Assembly (NCBI GenBank): GCA_965238045.1
Contig: CBDEGU010000012.1
Span: forward strand, 2,604,001 to 2,668,000
Reading direction: 5' to 3'
Source of the DNA: CBDEGU01 sp965238045
Lineage (GTDB): Bacteria; Acidobacteriota; Terriglobia; Bryobacterales; UBA6623
Length of the DNA: 64,000 bases
The notes below the pieces were generated by a model that was given only the letters and a program-made list of their open reading frames with translations, did no database searches and had not been told where the DNA came from. Below are positions 1 through 9,512 of this stretch, piece after piece. The translations under genes were made by a program, and so were the position numbers. Each line of letters begins with the position of its first letter. Within the stretch, counting starts at the first letter, position 1.

Positions 1-1093
1 AAACGCCGCCGACATTCAATCGGGGAGCCTGGTCGCTCACCGAAGCTTCGGGGAAGATCAGTTGATTGCCGAGCCCCTGGTGATTGCGTTCGAAATGATA
101 ATGGGCGACGAACTCTTGGACCGCCCGGTCCAGCGATCGCTCTCCGAAAAGAATCATGCGATCCGAGCAGGATTCTTTGGGGTTGCGCACGAAGCGCTCG
201 GCGTAGGCGCTCAGGTTCGGGGATCGTGCCGGTAGGCGGACGACACTCACTCCCGCCGCCGCCAGCGTCTCTTGAAACTCCTGCGTAAACAAGGGGTCCC
301 GATCGTGGATCAGATACTTCTTGCCGACTAGAAAACCATCGCCGTCGTCGGTCAAGTTGCGAGCGATCTGAGTCATCCAAGCCCCATCGGGCTGGGTCGT
401 AATCCCGGCGATCTCGACTCGACGGGTCGACAGCTCGATCACAAACAGCACCACGACTCGGACCAGACCGGAACGCGTCCACCCCTCGACGGTGAAGAAA
501 TCCGCGGCAGCCAGAACCTCCCAGTGCATCTGCAAGAACTCCCGCCAAGTGGTCTTCTTCAAGCGCTCCGGTGCAAGCTCGATACCGTGCTGTTTGAGGA
601 TGTTCGCGATCGTGCCGCGTGCGACCCGATGACCCAGATTGGCCAGCGCTCCCCGGATGCGGGTGTAGCCCCAATCGTGGTTCTCCGCCGCCATGCGGAC
701 GACCAAGCTGCGGATCTGTTCCATCACACGAGGCCGTCCAGGGTTTCGTCGCTTGCTGCCGTCGTACTTGCGGGCAATGAGCTTGCGGTGCCAAGTCAGC
801 AAGGTTTCCGGCGTCACGATCGAGGCCACATCATCGAGCACCCGGCGGCCCAGCTTCTTGGCCCGAACCGCCAAACGGCGGCGCTGCTCGTCGTTGAGTC
901 GCAGCCGCTTGTTCCCCAGTTGCTCCCGCAGCACGCGGTTCTCTTCCTTGAGATAGTCGTTGATGTCCTGTTGCTGTTGGTTGATCCATCCCGCCAGAAC
1001 GATGAGAATGAACCGGAACGGGTCCAGAACCTGCTGCATGGAGCGCAGGCTAGAACAGCAGCGGCCCCATTGAGCATCTCTCGCATGGACCAT
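1..1093 (-). CDS. DDE integrase-core transposase (C-terminus beyond window)
   Basis: An open minus-strand frame runs from an ATG at 1093 to the window edge without a stop. An alternative start is the ATG at 1039. The N-terminal part is helical and basic. A middle part reads like the helix-turn-helix and linker region of integrase-type transposases (TRIRGALANLGHRVARGTIA). The rest resembles an rve catalytic core, with candidate acidic residues in AADFFTVEGW, LIHDRDPLF and the NPKESCSDRM segment. It should cut and join DNA for transposition of its own element. The frame has no visible lesion, so this copy may be functional. No partner gene is seen. Confidence 0.8.
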   Translation of the reverse strand, partial: MVHARDAQWGRCCSSLRSMQQVLDPFRFILIVLAGWINQQQQDINDYLKEENRVLREQLGNKRLRLNDEQRRRLAVRAKKLGRRVLDDVASIVTPETLLTWHRKLIARKYDGSKRRNPGRPRVMEQIRSLVVRMAAENHDWGYTRIRGALANLGHRVARGTIANILKQHGIELAPERLKKTTWREFLQMHWEVLAAADFFTVEGWTRSGLVRVVVLFVIELSTRRVEIAGITTQPDGAWMTQIARNLTDDGDGFLVGKKYLIHDRDPLFTQEFQETLAAAGVSVVRLPARSPNLSAYAERFVRNPKESCSDRMILFGERSLDRAVQEFVAHYHFERNHQGLGNQLIFPEASVSDQAPRLNVGGV

Positions 1094-1130
1094 AACTCTC
1101 AACAACAGAACACGTTCGAGTTTTTGGACA
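1..1130 (-). mobile_element. Insertion sequence with integrase-core transposase, cut by window start
   Basis: The outer end of this element is at about 1130, where the minus strand begins TGTCCAAAAACTCGAACGTG. An 81-bp diverged copy of the same end starts at 6368 in the opposite orientation. That shared boundary is what places the element edge. The other end lies beyond base 1, so length and target duplication cannot be read. The transposase fills nearly all of the visible part. Family assignment (IS3/IS481-like rve type) is uncertain. Confidence 0.75.
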
Positions 1131-1142
1131 CTACGGGTTGTT

Positions 1143-1182
1143 GATCTGTGAGGCTTTGAACAGCTACAAAATTATCTACAGT
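1143..1182 (+). repeat. 40-bp direct repeat, left copy
   Basis: This 40-bp sequence recurs at 1367-1406 in the same orientation with one mismatch (attatc versus attaac near the right end). The pair brackets a tRNA-Pro 3' fragment, 224 bp apart start to start. It begins 12 bp from the end of the IS at 1-1130. The arrangement resembles an attachment-site scar, but no integrase gene is adjacent. Confidence 0.85.
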
Positions 1183-1228
1183 GGGTTTTCTGGAAGCAGG
1201 GAAATAGGCCGTAAGTAACTGAAAACAA

Positions 1229-1283
1229 TGGTCGGGGCGGAGGGATTTGAACCCCCGACTTCCTGCTCCCAAAACAGATGCCA
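1229..1283 (-). tRNA. tRNA-Pro(UGG) 3' fragment, attachment-site-like
   Basis: Read on the minus strand this is the 3' two thirds of a proline tRNA. It has a 5-bp anticodon stem around the loop TTTGGGA (anticodon UGG, followed by G37 as usual for tRNA-Pro). It also has a T-arm with GTTCAAAT, the acceptor strand CGCCCCG, A73 and an encoded CCA. The 5' acceptor strand (it should read CGGGGCG) and the D-arm are missing upstream, so no cloverleaf can form. Fragments of this kind are left when an integrative element recombines into a tRNA 3' end. It is not a functional tRNA gene. Confidence 0.85.
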
Positions 1284-1366
1284 CCCTTAGGCCTTAAGTC
1301 CCTGTTTTCAAGTACTTATAATTCAATGACTTACCCGTAGCGTGTTGCAACCTGTTGAAATGTGTA

Positions 1367-1406
1367 GATCTGTGAGGCTTTGAACAGCTACAAAATTAAC
1401 TACAGT
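1367..1406 (+). repeat. 40-bp direct repeat, right copy
   Basis: Partner of the repeat at 1143-1182 (39 of 40 positions equal). Together they flank the tRNA-Pro fragment and about 180 bp of other sequence with no gene. Confidence 0.85.
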
Positions 1407-1512
1407 CCCCTTCCAGCCTGGTGCGCCTTCTGTGGTTCGACTGCGACCCCATCCGCACTGAAATGCCGGCCAGATGAATGGCGGGCCGGCCTCGCAGTCT
1501 TCTCCGACCACC

Positions 1513-1713
1513 TCAATGTTTTCCAACGCAGACGGAATTTACGATAGGGACAGGGCCTGGAGCGAACCGATCTGAATCGTCTGCGACTCTCTCTAGAATG
1601 TGGAGTAGAGACGGGACGGCTTCGTCTCGGCGGGCCACTGCTTCTGTCACGGCGGCGCGTGCGAAGGCACCGTCGCTGTTTTCCATTTGCCGCAGTATTT
1701 CAGATATCTCCAT
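1513..1713 (-). pseudogene. DUF1186-like N-terminal fragment
   Basis: A 66-codon minus-strand frame starts MEISEILRQMENSDG and continues with alternating hydrophobic helices (AVTEAVARRDEAVPSLLHIL). This resembles the first 50 residues of DUF1186 proteins as I remember the family. The similarity stops near residue 50. The family's usual length is several times greater, and no continuation is visible in the other frames. It is best read as a truncated remnant of unknown function. The match is from memory of the family pattern and is moderate. Confidence 0.4.
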
Positions 1714-2023
1714 GGTCGCGCTCGGCGAAGGGAGGCAGGTTCAACAGGTTGTCAAAGCGATAGTATCTTGGCACGGCACAGCCATTTGTCACAGCCATTT
1801 GTCAATAGCAATAGTGCGCCGCAGAAATGTGCTCGCGGATATGGGGTCACATCGGTTCCGTGCTGATCCCTCACGGCGGCAATCGGGCCGTTGATCGTCG
1901 TGGCATGATCCGCTTTCATCCCCTCGACGGGTGATCCTGGTGAGCGGTGACGGGTGGCGAACCCGGCGCTGGCCCGATGGCGTCGTCAGCACCCGCGCCA
2001 TTGGCGATCCTGGAGTTCATCAT
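1714..2023. other. Gap without recognisable gene
   Basis: About 310 bp between the DUF1186-like remnant and the likely start of the SWIM gene. Short overlapping frames exist on both strands but none has recognisable content. I see no hairpin or promoter worth reporting. Confidence 0.5.
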
Positions 2024-3825
2024 ATGAGTGACTCCGCCGAATTGTGCTTCGGCTGCGCCGTCAACGATAATCTACCTGTGGCAAGCGATTTCTTACCCGC
2101 GATGAACGATGCGGTGATCCGCCGGTTAGCGGGAGATCGTTCGTATCAGCGGGGCTTGGACTATTACCTCCACGGACAGGTCGAGTCCCTCGAAGAGCAT
2201 GCGGACGGGGTCCGGGCCGTGGTGCGCGGCAACGACGATTACAGGGTGGAGCTTTCCTCCAGCGGCGGCATCGTTGATCATTCCTGTGATTGCCCTTACG
2301 CAAGCGGGGGCATCTTCTGCAAGCATTGCGTGGCCACGGCTCTGGCTTGGCTGAATTGCTTGGCTCGGCCGGGGAAGATCAAGCGACGCACAAAGGTTGA
2401 GAACATCACCCTTGCCGACGCCAGAAAGATCCTGCTGGCGGAGAAGAAAGAAGAAATCGTCGCGACCTTGCTCGAATGGGCAAGGACCGACGAGCGGCTC
2501 CAGGAGCGATTGATCCTCTATGCGGCCCGGCGCTCTGGAGCCGAGGCCAGCGTGGCGGCCGTCGAAAAGATGTTCCGAAAGGCGGTTGAGACCGGCGGGT
2601 TCGTTTACTATCGCGAAATGGCATCTTACGCGCGCGGCGTGGACGAAGCCATCGATTCGATCGAGCAGCTACTCAGGGATGGGCAGGCCAGCGCCGTGAT
2701 CGAACTTTGTGAATCAGCTCTTGGGTCGCTGATTGAGGCAATGGAACAGGCCGACGATTCCGGCGGCTACATGGGCGAGCTGCGGGATCGCTTGCAGGAC
2801 ATCCACTATCAGGCTTGCAAAGAAGGAAAGCCGGAGCCGGTGGCGCTGGCGGGCAGATTATTTCATTGGGAGCTGCACGGGGAGTTCGATCTGTTTCACG
2901 GCGCGATCTCTCGCTATGCCAAGATCCTGGGACCGAAGGGAGTGGGGGCATACCGGAAGCTGGCGGCGGCGGAGTGGAGAAAGGTTCCCGAGCGAACCGC
3001 GGACGACCAGACGCATGACTGGGGAAAGGATTTCCAGATCACTCATATTATGGAGGCGCTCGCCCTGCTCTCCGGCGATGCCGAGGCCCTTGTCGCGGTC
3101 ATGAGCCGCGACCTCTCGCACCCCTACAAGTACCTGAAAATTGCTGAAGTCTGCCGAGACGCCAAGCAGCACGACATGGCGCTGGAGTGGGCCGAGAAGG
3201 GCCTTGCGGCCTTCCCCGAAAGGGCCGACGGACGGCTTCGGGAGTTCGCGGCCAATCAGTATCACCGCCGCGGGCGCCATGACGAGGCCATGAACCTGAT
3301 CTGGGCCGAGTACGTGGAGCAGCCGTGGCTGGGGAGCTACCGCTCGCTGCAACGGCACGCCAAGAAAGCACGGAGCTGGACCGACTGGCGGGAACGCGCA
3401 CTGGCGGAAATCCGGCACCGCATCAAGGCCGCCTCTCAGAAGAATCGCAAGCATGCTCCACCGTACTGGGCACGGCTGGCTGGCGACCACTCAACATTGG
3501 TCGAGATTTTCCTGTACGAGCGCGATGCCGAAGCTGCCTGGCGTGAAGCTCAGGCAGGCGGGTGCTCGCAGCCGCTCGCAAACGCGACCATCCAGAGGAT
3601 GCGGTTCCCATCTACTTCAAGCAGGCCGAGGTGGAGGTGAGGACGGCACGGAAGTCGGTTTACGACCCCGCGGTCGACTTGCTGGAAAAGGCGGCCGTGC
3701 TAATGAAACGGATGGGCCGCAGCCAAGAATTCGTGGAGCAGATGGAATCGCTGCGCGAGCAATACAGGATCAAGCGCAATTTCGTCAAACGGCTGGACCG
3801 GCGGAGCAAGCGGCTCTATCTGTAG
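2024..3825 (+). pseudogene. SWIM zinc-finger protein with late frameshift
   Basis: The product resembles bacterial SWIM zinc-finger proteins of about 600 residues. A SWIM motif lies near residues 88-103 (CDCPYASGGIFCKHCVA, the CxCx(n)CxH ligand pattern), followed by a long helical-repeat region. SWIM domains bind nucleic acid or protein; the role of this family is not established. The ATG at 2024 is my start; GTG 1931 and ATG 2102 are alternatives. The first frame ends at 3640. From about 3560 the family-like C-terminus (RKRDHPEDAVPIYFKQ) continues in another frame to 3825, so a frameshift or small deletion sits near 3560. The gene lies 80 bp upstream of a TOTE primase-helicase and may have been its partner. 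Confidence 0.75.
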
Positions 3826-3904
3826 TGACAATGGCGCTCCCGGTGTAGCGGGAGGCACGGTTTCGAATGCTGGCTAACGAGCGCGGGCCAGTCCGAGGCG
3901 AGTT

Positions 3905-6367
3905 GTGAATGTGAATGAAAGAGACCCGCGGCTAGAGCCGGTCCTGGCGGAATCAAGGCGCTTGCGAGAGGAAAACGCCCGGCTGCGGCGTCTCTTAGCC
4001 AAACACAGCATTCCGATCTCCGAAATTTCACTGGACAATAGGGCTCCGGCGCCGACGGGCGAACCGCTGGGTGACCGAACAACTGTCTCAAGCTAAGCCG
4101 AGCAGCGAATCGCTCTGTTTCGAAAGCTGTTCCGAGGCAGGGAAGATGTCTATGCGGTGCGTTGGGAGAGCCCGGACGGGCGTTCTGGATACGCACCCAA
4201 GGCGGATCGAGACTGGAAAGCGTATCTCGGTGCCAACGACGCGGACCGAAAGAAGGTGGACCGCCAGACGCGGAGGTTGCGACCTCTGACGGACGAGGTT
4301 GTGCGAGGCCACCTGATGGGCAAGCACACTATCGGCATCTACCCATTGCTGCTGGACGAGACCTGCTGGTTCCTGGCTGTCGATTTCGACAAAAAGGCCT
4401 GGCAGCAAGATGCCGTTGCGTTTCTCGCCACCTGCCAGGAACTGAGCGGGCCCGCTGCACTGGAGCGCTCGAGGTCGGGCAACGGCGGACACGTTTGGAT
4501 TTTCTTCGATCGCGCAGTTCCAGCGGCCACGGCGAGGAAACTCGGCTGTGCAATTCTCACACGCACGATGGAGCGCCGCCATCAGGTGGGACTTGATTCC
4601 TACGACAGGTTCTTTCCGAATCAGGATACAATTCCGAAGGGCGGTCTGGGAAACCTCATCGCGCTGCCCCTGCAAAAGGCTCCACGTGAGGTGGGCAACG
4701 CCGTTTTCGTCGATTCTGAGTTTCGACCCTACTCGGACCAATGGGGCTTTCTCTCAGCGCTACCAAAGATGTCGACAGATGCCGCCCAAGCGCTGGTTTT
4801 GGAGGCCCAGCGGAAGGGTGACCTGGTTGGGGTCAGGATCAGCGTCGCCGATGACGAAAGTGGGCAGGAACCATGGACCTTACCGCCGTCCCAAAAGCGG
4901 CGGGAGTTCCCCATTGTGGGACCCCTTCCTGAACGAGTTCAAGTTGTCCGCGCCAACCTTCTCTATATCGAGAAGAAGGGTCTGCCCTCTGGCATGCTGA
5001 ATCGCTTGCTTCGGCTGGCGGCCTTCCAGAACCCCGAGTTCTACAAAGCCCAAGCGATGCGGCTCTCCACCTTTGGCAAGCCACGGGTGATTGCGTGCGG
5101 GGAAGACCTTGCCAATCATATCGCACTACCTCGCGGGTGTCTGCCAGAAGCAGTGGCGTTGCTCGATGCACACGGAATCGAAACTAGTGTCAGGGACGAG
5201 CGATTCGAAGGCACCCCACTTGACGTCGAGTTCCACGGCCAGTTGCGGCCGCTCCAGCAAGAGGCTGCTTCAAAGATCAGCTCCTGCGAGGAAGGAATCC
5301 TCTGCGCTCCGACAGCCTTCGGCAAAACGGCTATTGCGGCATGGCTCATCGCCGAGCGAAAGGTAAATACTCTAATTCTGGTGCATCGCCAGCAGTTGCT
5401 GGACCAGTGGCGAGAGCGGTTGGCGATGTTTCTGGATTTGCCGCGGAAGTCGATCGGTCAGATCGGGGGCGGAAAGAGGGATCCGCGCGGTCAAGTAGAC
5501 ATCGCCGTCATTCAGAGTCTCCACCGCAAAGGAGAAGTTGGGGACTTGGTCGCCGAGTACGGTCAGGTTATTGTCGACGAGTGCCATCATATTTCAGCCT
5601 TCACCTTCGAGCAGGTAATGAGACAGGTGAAAGCCAAACATGTCGTCGGCTTGACAGCGACGCCGACACGGAAGGATGGCCACCACCCTATCATTTGGAT
5701 GCAATGCGGCCCGATCCAGTTCAGCCTCAGCGCTCGCTCTATGACTGAAGCGGCGCCGTTTGAACATAGGGTGATCCCGCGGCAGACAAACTTCCGGCTA
5801 GAGCCGGATTCGTCCGACGTGACGATCCACGATGTGTACGCGGCACTTGTGCAGGATCGTGCGCGCAACGAGATGATCGTGGAGGATCTCATGCGGGCTG
5901 TGGAAGCCGGGCGTTCACCACTGCTACTTACCGGGCGAACCGAACACCTGAAGTATTTTGCGGCGAAGCTCCCTGGTTTGGTGAAGAACGTATTTGTCCT
6001 GAAGGGCGGAATGGGCAGAAAGCAGCGACGGGACACTGCCGAAGCGCTGGCATCGGTGCCGGAAGGAGAGCAAAGAGTGATTCTCGCGACCGGCAGTTAC
6101 ATAGGCGAAGGTTTTGACGATTCACGCCTGGACACTCTGTTTCTGGCGATGCCGATCTCGTGGAAGGGAACACTCCAGCAGTACGTCGGTCGCCTGCACA
6201 GGCTTCACGACAACAAGCGGGTTGTCCAGGTCTACGACTACGTGGACACCCACGTTCTGATGCTGGCCCGAATGTACGAACGCCGGCTGAAAGGCTACAG
6301 TGCCATCGGCTATACGGTGCAGGAAGCTCACGAACAACCTCGCCTAACCGGCCTCACGACCGCGTAG
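3905..6367 (+). CDS. TOTE-type archaeo-eukaryotic primase plus SF2 helicase, in-frame stop
   Basis: The full frame has 820 codons. A coiled-coil start (RRLREENARLRRLLAKH) is followed by an archaeo-eukaryotic primase domain with the catalytic pattern LAVDFD near residue 160 and SGNGGHVW near 190. A superfamily II helicase follows: AFGKT near 470, DECHH near 558, LTATPTR near 582 and GRLHR near 761. This order matches proteins annotated as TOTE conflict-system primases. One TAA at 4094-4096 interrupts the frame. Just after it comes AEQRIALFRKLFRGREDVYA, which belongs to the primase domain. Starting at GTG 4157 would lose that piece, so the gene is either inactive or read through. It is presumed to be a defence enzyme; that is from family knowledge, not shown here. 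Confidence 0.8.
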
Positions 6368-6448
6368 TGTCAAGAACTCGAACGTGTTCTTTGATTGGCA
6401 GTTATGGTCCATGCGAGAGATGCTCCTTTGGGCCGCTGCTGTGCTAGT
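6368..6448 (+). mobile_element. Remnant of the 5' end of the IS seen at 1-1130
   Basis: Starting at TGTCAAGAACTCGAACGTG, this stretch matches the reverse complement of 1050-1130 apart from scattered changes. It includes the run GTTATGGTCCATGCGAGAG, then diverges after GCTAG. It begins at the base after the TAG stop of the primase-helicase. No transposase body follows, so it is a solo end. Confidence 0.8.
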
Positions 6449-6658
6449 ACTTAGTTGCGAAAGTTCACGTACGATCTACGAGGCCTCAGGACAGTTCAAG
6501 TTGCTCATTTTATGCGGCTTCACCGGTATTCGTTATGGCCTCTCCCTTGGCCCCAATCAACCTTGTCGGGTTTACCTGTTTCACGCGCCGACGGGAACGA
6601 CGTGGCTGTGCGCGCTGCATACACGGCGTGCCTGAGTCGAGCAAACACCAGCTTCACG

Positions 6659-6838
6659 CTATTCAAGCTCACCGAAGAGGTCACGGTTTGGAACAGAGAT
6701 TTCACTGCCCCATCTCCCGCGGAACGCGGTGTTGTCTTTCCCGACCTCGAAGGCAAAAAGCGCACTGCCTTCGGTAGTCACGAAGACTAGCGAGAAATCA
6801 CGCGACGTTGCCGAGTCCGGATTCTCGAGAACGTCCAG
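6659..6838 (-). pseudogene. Unrecognised C-terminal coding remnant
   Basis: The minus-strand frame here reads like a protein C-terminus (SALFAFEVGKDNTAFRG, ending RDLFGELE and a stop) with codon use similar to the neighbouring genes. I do not recognise it. Upstream it runs into antisense of the truncated regulator, so any N-terminus is lost. The rest of 6449-6807 shows no clear gene. Confidence 0.22.
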
Positions 6839-8982
6839 AACCGTTGTTCCACTCGGCACGTGGCGCGGCGCCGGACCTGCTGCTGGCCAAGCATCCATTC
6901 ATTCAGGTCGAGCGTGAACTGCAAGGGCGCGGCTTCTGCCGGGCCGTCCAGGTCAGCTTCCTCGACGAATCCCACCTCGTGCGGTATCTCGATCTGGAAT
7001 TCCCCGGCCATGAGTTCCCCGCGTATTTCGCTTCGCTCATCCACACCCGCACGGAGGGAAGTCCTCTCTTCATGGTGGATCTTCTGCGGGATCTTCGAAA
7101 CCGGGGCGTCATTGCCCAAGAGGGAGAAAGCTGGGTTCTGGCGCAGTCGGTGCCAGAGATCCAGCGCGACCTGCCGGAATCGATCCGGGGAATGATCGAG
7201 AAAAAAGTAGAGCGGCTCTCGGATGACGACCGCCACGTTCTCGTCATGGCGTCGGTCCAGGGACAGCAGTTCGACTCGATCACCCTCGCCAAGGTGCTTG
7301 ACCGCGATGTCGCCGAAGTCGAAGACCGGCTCGAAGAGCTGGGCAAGCTGCACCGCTTCGTGCGGGCGCTCGATGAAACAGAATTCCCCGACGGAACCCT
7401 GACCCAGCGTTACAGCTTTATCCACGCGCTCTACCAAAACGATCTCTACGCGAGACTGCGTCCTCGCCAAAGGGTCCGCGCCAGCGGAGCCGTGGCCGAG
7501 GCTCTGCTCGAATCCTTCGGTGAGACTACAACGGCCATCGCCTCCGACCTGGCCTACTTGTTCGAAGCCGCCCGCCAGCACGAGCGGGCATCGGACTATT
7601 TTCTGCTCGCGGCCCAGCACGCTACCTCGGTCTACGCCAATCAGGAAGCGGTCGCACTGGCGGAGCGGGCTGTCAGCGAGGCGGAGAAATTGTCCGATCA
7701 AGCGAGGCTGACCCGCATCCTTAAGGCCAGTCGGCTGCTGGGCCAGCTCCACCTGGCGCTGTCAAAAATGGAAGACGCGGTCGCTGATTTCGAACTGGCC
7801 GAGAAGACAGCCGCCGAGCTGGGGGATACCGAAGGCCAGATCAATGCGCTATGCGCCGGCGCGGTCGCCCTGTTCAATCTGCGGCGCACCGATGAAACCA
7901 AGGCGCAAGCCCGCCGTGTTCTCGAAATCGCGCGGAAGTCGGGCTCGGATCTCGGGGCCGCCGGGGGCGAAGCCGTTCTAGGACTGGTCCAGATGGCGAT
8001 GGGAGAAATCACCGCCGCCGAAAAGAGCTTCAATCGTGCCGTGCCGGTTTTCCAGGAAAAAGGAGCTCCGCTTCACGCGCTCGAAGCGATCGGCTTCGCC
8101 GGGTTGCTACAGGCCTGGTATCTCGACCATGAGGCCGCGGAGCGGTCCGTCGGCTGGACCCTGAAGAGATCGCGCGACCTCGGAACGACCTACCACATCA
8201 TCATGAACCTGTTCGTCCGCGGCATGCTGCGGTTCAACAAGGGCCACCTCTCGGAGGGATTGAGCGATTTGCACGAGGGCATGCGGCTGGCCGAGGAGAA
8301 CAACGAGCGCTACTGGCTGTCCCGTTACCCGAACACTCTCGGCTGGGCTTACCGGGAGCTGCAAGACTTCGATGCGGCCCTGAAGTGGAATAGTGAGGGC
8401 GCCGCCGTTGCCAGCGGATGCGGTTTCGCCAAGCCCGAGGCCAACGCGCACCTCAACCTCGTCAACATTTATCTCGAGCTGGACGAACCACAAAAGGCCA
8501 AGGAACACCTGGAACGAGCGGAAACACTCTTTGAGAAAGACCATTGGTTCCGCTGGCGTTACCACATTCGGCTCAATGCCGAGTTGGCCCGCTACTGGTT
8601 AGGGTGCCACGATGCCGGGCAGGCCCTGGTTTGCGCGTCCGAGTCCCTCGAAGAGGCGCGGCCTCGCGGCGCGCGCAAGCACGTGGCCTGGGCTCACAAG
8701 GTCCTGGGCGATGTCGCCGTCATGCAAGAGCGCTTCGACGAGGGCCGAAGCGAGTACAATGCGGCGCTTGAGACGCTGCGCAACCATCGCTGTCCCACCA
8801 TTGAGTGGAAGATCCTGCTCGGTGCCGCTGAGATGGCTTCCGCCTTCGGCGACGCCGCGCTCGCCGAACGCTATCGCGGCCAATGCCGCCAAGTGATTCA
8901 TTCTCTGGCGGACTCCATTACCGAGGGCAACGCTCGCGAGACGTTTCTCAAGTCCGAGGCAATCGGCAACGCGCTGGCGTAA
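6808..8982 (+). pseudogene. ATPase-TPR regulator missing its N-terminal half
   Basis: The 724-codon frame carries the C-terminal part of a large STAND-type regulator. From about residue 20 it reads like the end of an AAA ATPase module (DLLLAKHPFIQVERELQGRG, then EGSPLFMVDLLRDLR and the winged-helix-like YSFIHALYQND). About 500 residues of TPR-like helical repeats follow. The Walker A and B motifs and any DNA-binding head expected before this point are absent. The first 20 residues look unrelated. The upstream DNA carries an IS remnant, so the gene was probably cut by a mobile element. The protein would lack nucleotide-binding residues even if translated. Confidence 0.65.
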
Positions 8983-9030
8983 GGTGCCGGCCGGGATTCG
9001 CAACACACGCCAGCGCGGACGGGCGGAGGC

Positions 9031-9234
9031 TTTACAGCGGGCCAGCCGGAGCGGCTGTTTGACGATCCAGGTCTGCTGGCTCAAACGGGGGGGGGTACGG
9101 CACGGTATGACGTGTCAGCGGACGGACAGAAGTTTGTTCTGCCGGAGCGATTGGGAGTCGAAGCCGGCAAGCCTCGGACCATTCACATCGTCCAAAACTG
9201 GTTCGCCGAGTTCAAAGACCGCGAACAGGACTAA
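9031..9234 (+). pseudogene. C-terminal fragment of a WD40/PD40-like protein
   Basis: The frame reads YDVSADGQKFVL and ends HIVQNWFAEFKDREQD before a stop. This is the terminal signature of acidobacterial kinase-associated PD40 propeller proteins. It follows the stop of the truncated regulator in the same frame and has no start of its own. A run of eight G sits inside it. It is a gene tail only. Confidence 0.55.
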
Positions 9235-9276
9235 GTCGCCCGGAACGAAGCACATAGCGCTCGTCCTAGGAAAGCT

Positions 9277-9300
9277 GTTGCGAAATCTCCTTCGCACCAA
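9277..9300 (+). repeat. Dispersed hairpin repeat, copy 1
   Basis: Stem TGCGAA / TTCGCA with loop atctcc, inside a longer block. The block downstream (ctgaggccctc, then agctcagatcaagg) recurs after copy 3 at 20832. Related hairpins are at 16081 and 20832. Confidence 0.6.
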
Positions 9301-9512
9301 CAATCCGCTGACTGAGGCCCTCACACGACCGTCGCAGGGATCGAAACCAGCTCAGATCAAGGGCCTGGCGGTGCTACGATCGGAAAGATCAACGGAACGG
9401 TTGTTGGACGAAGCCGCTGGCGCGGCAGAGGTGAAGGGGAGGCCGGCGAGTGGGGAAGGATTGAAACTTTGTTGAGGTAGAGGAATAATGAGCGACCGAG
9501 AGGAGGTCGTTC

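Noticed and set aside
1229..1283. Functional tRNA-Pro gene
   Set aside because: The 5' acceptor strand and D-arm are missing, so no cloverleaf forms.
4090..4100. Selenocysteine or programmed read-through at the primase-helicase stop
   Set aside because: The codon is TAA, not TGA, and no structure or context for recoding was seen.
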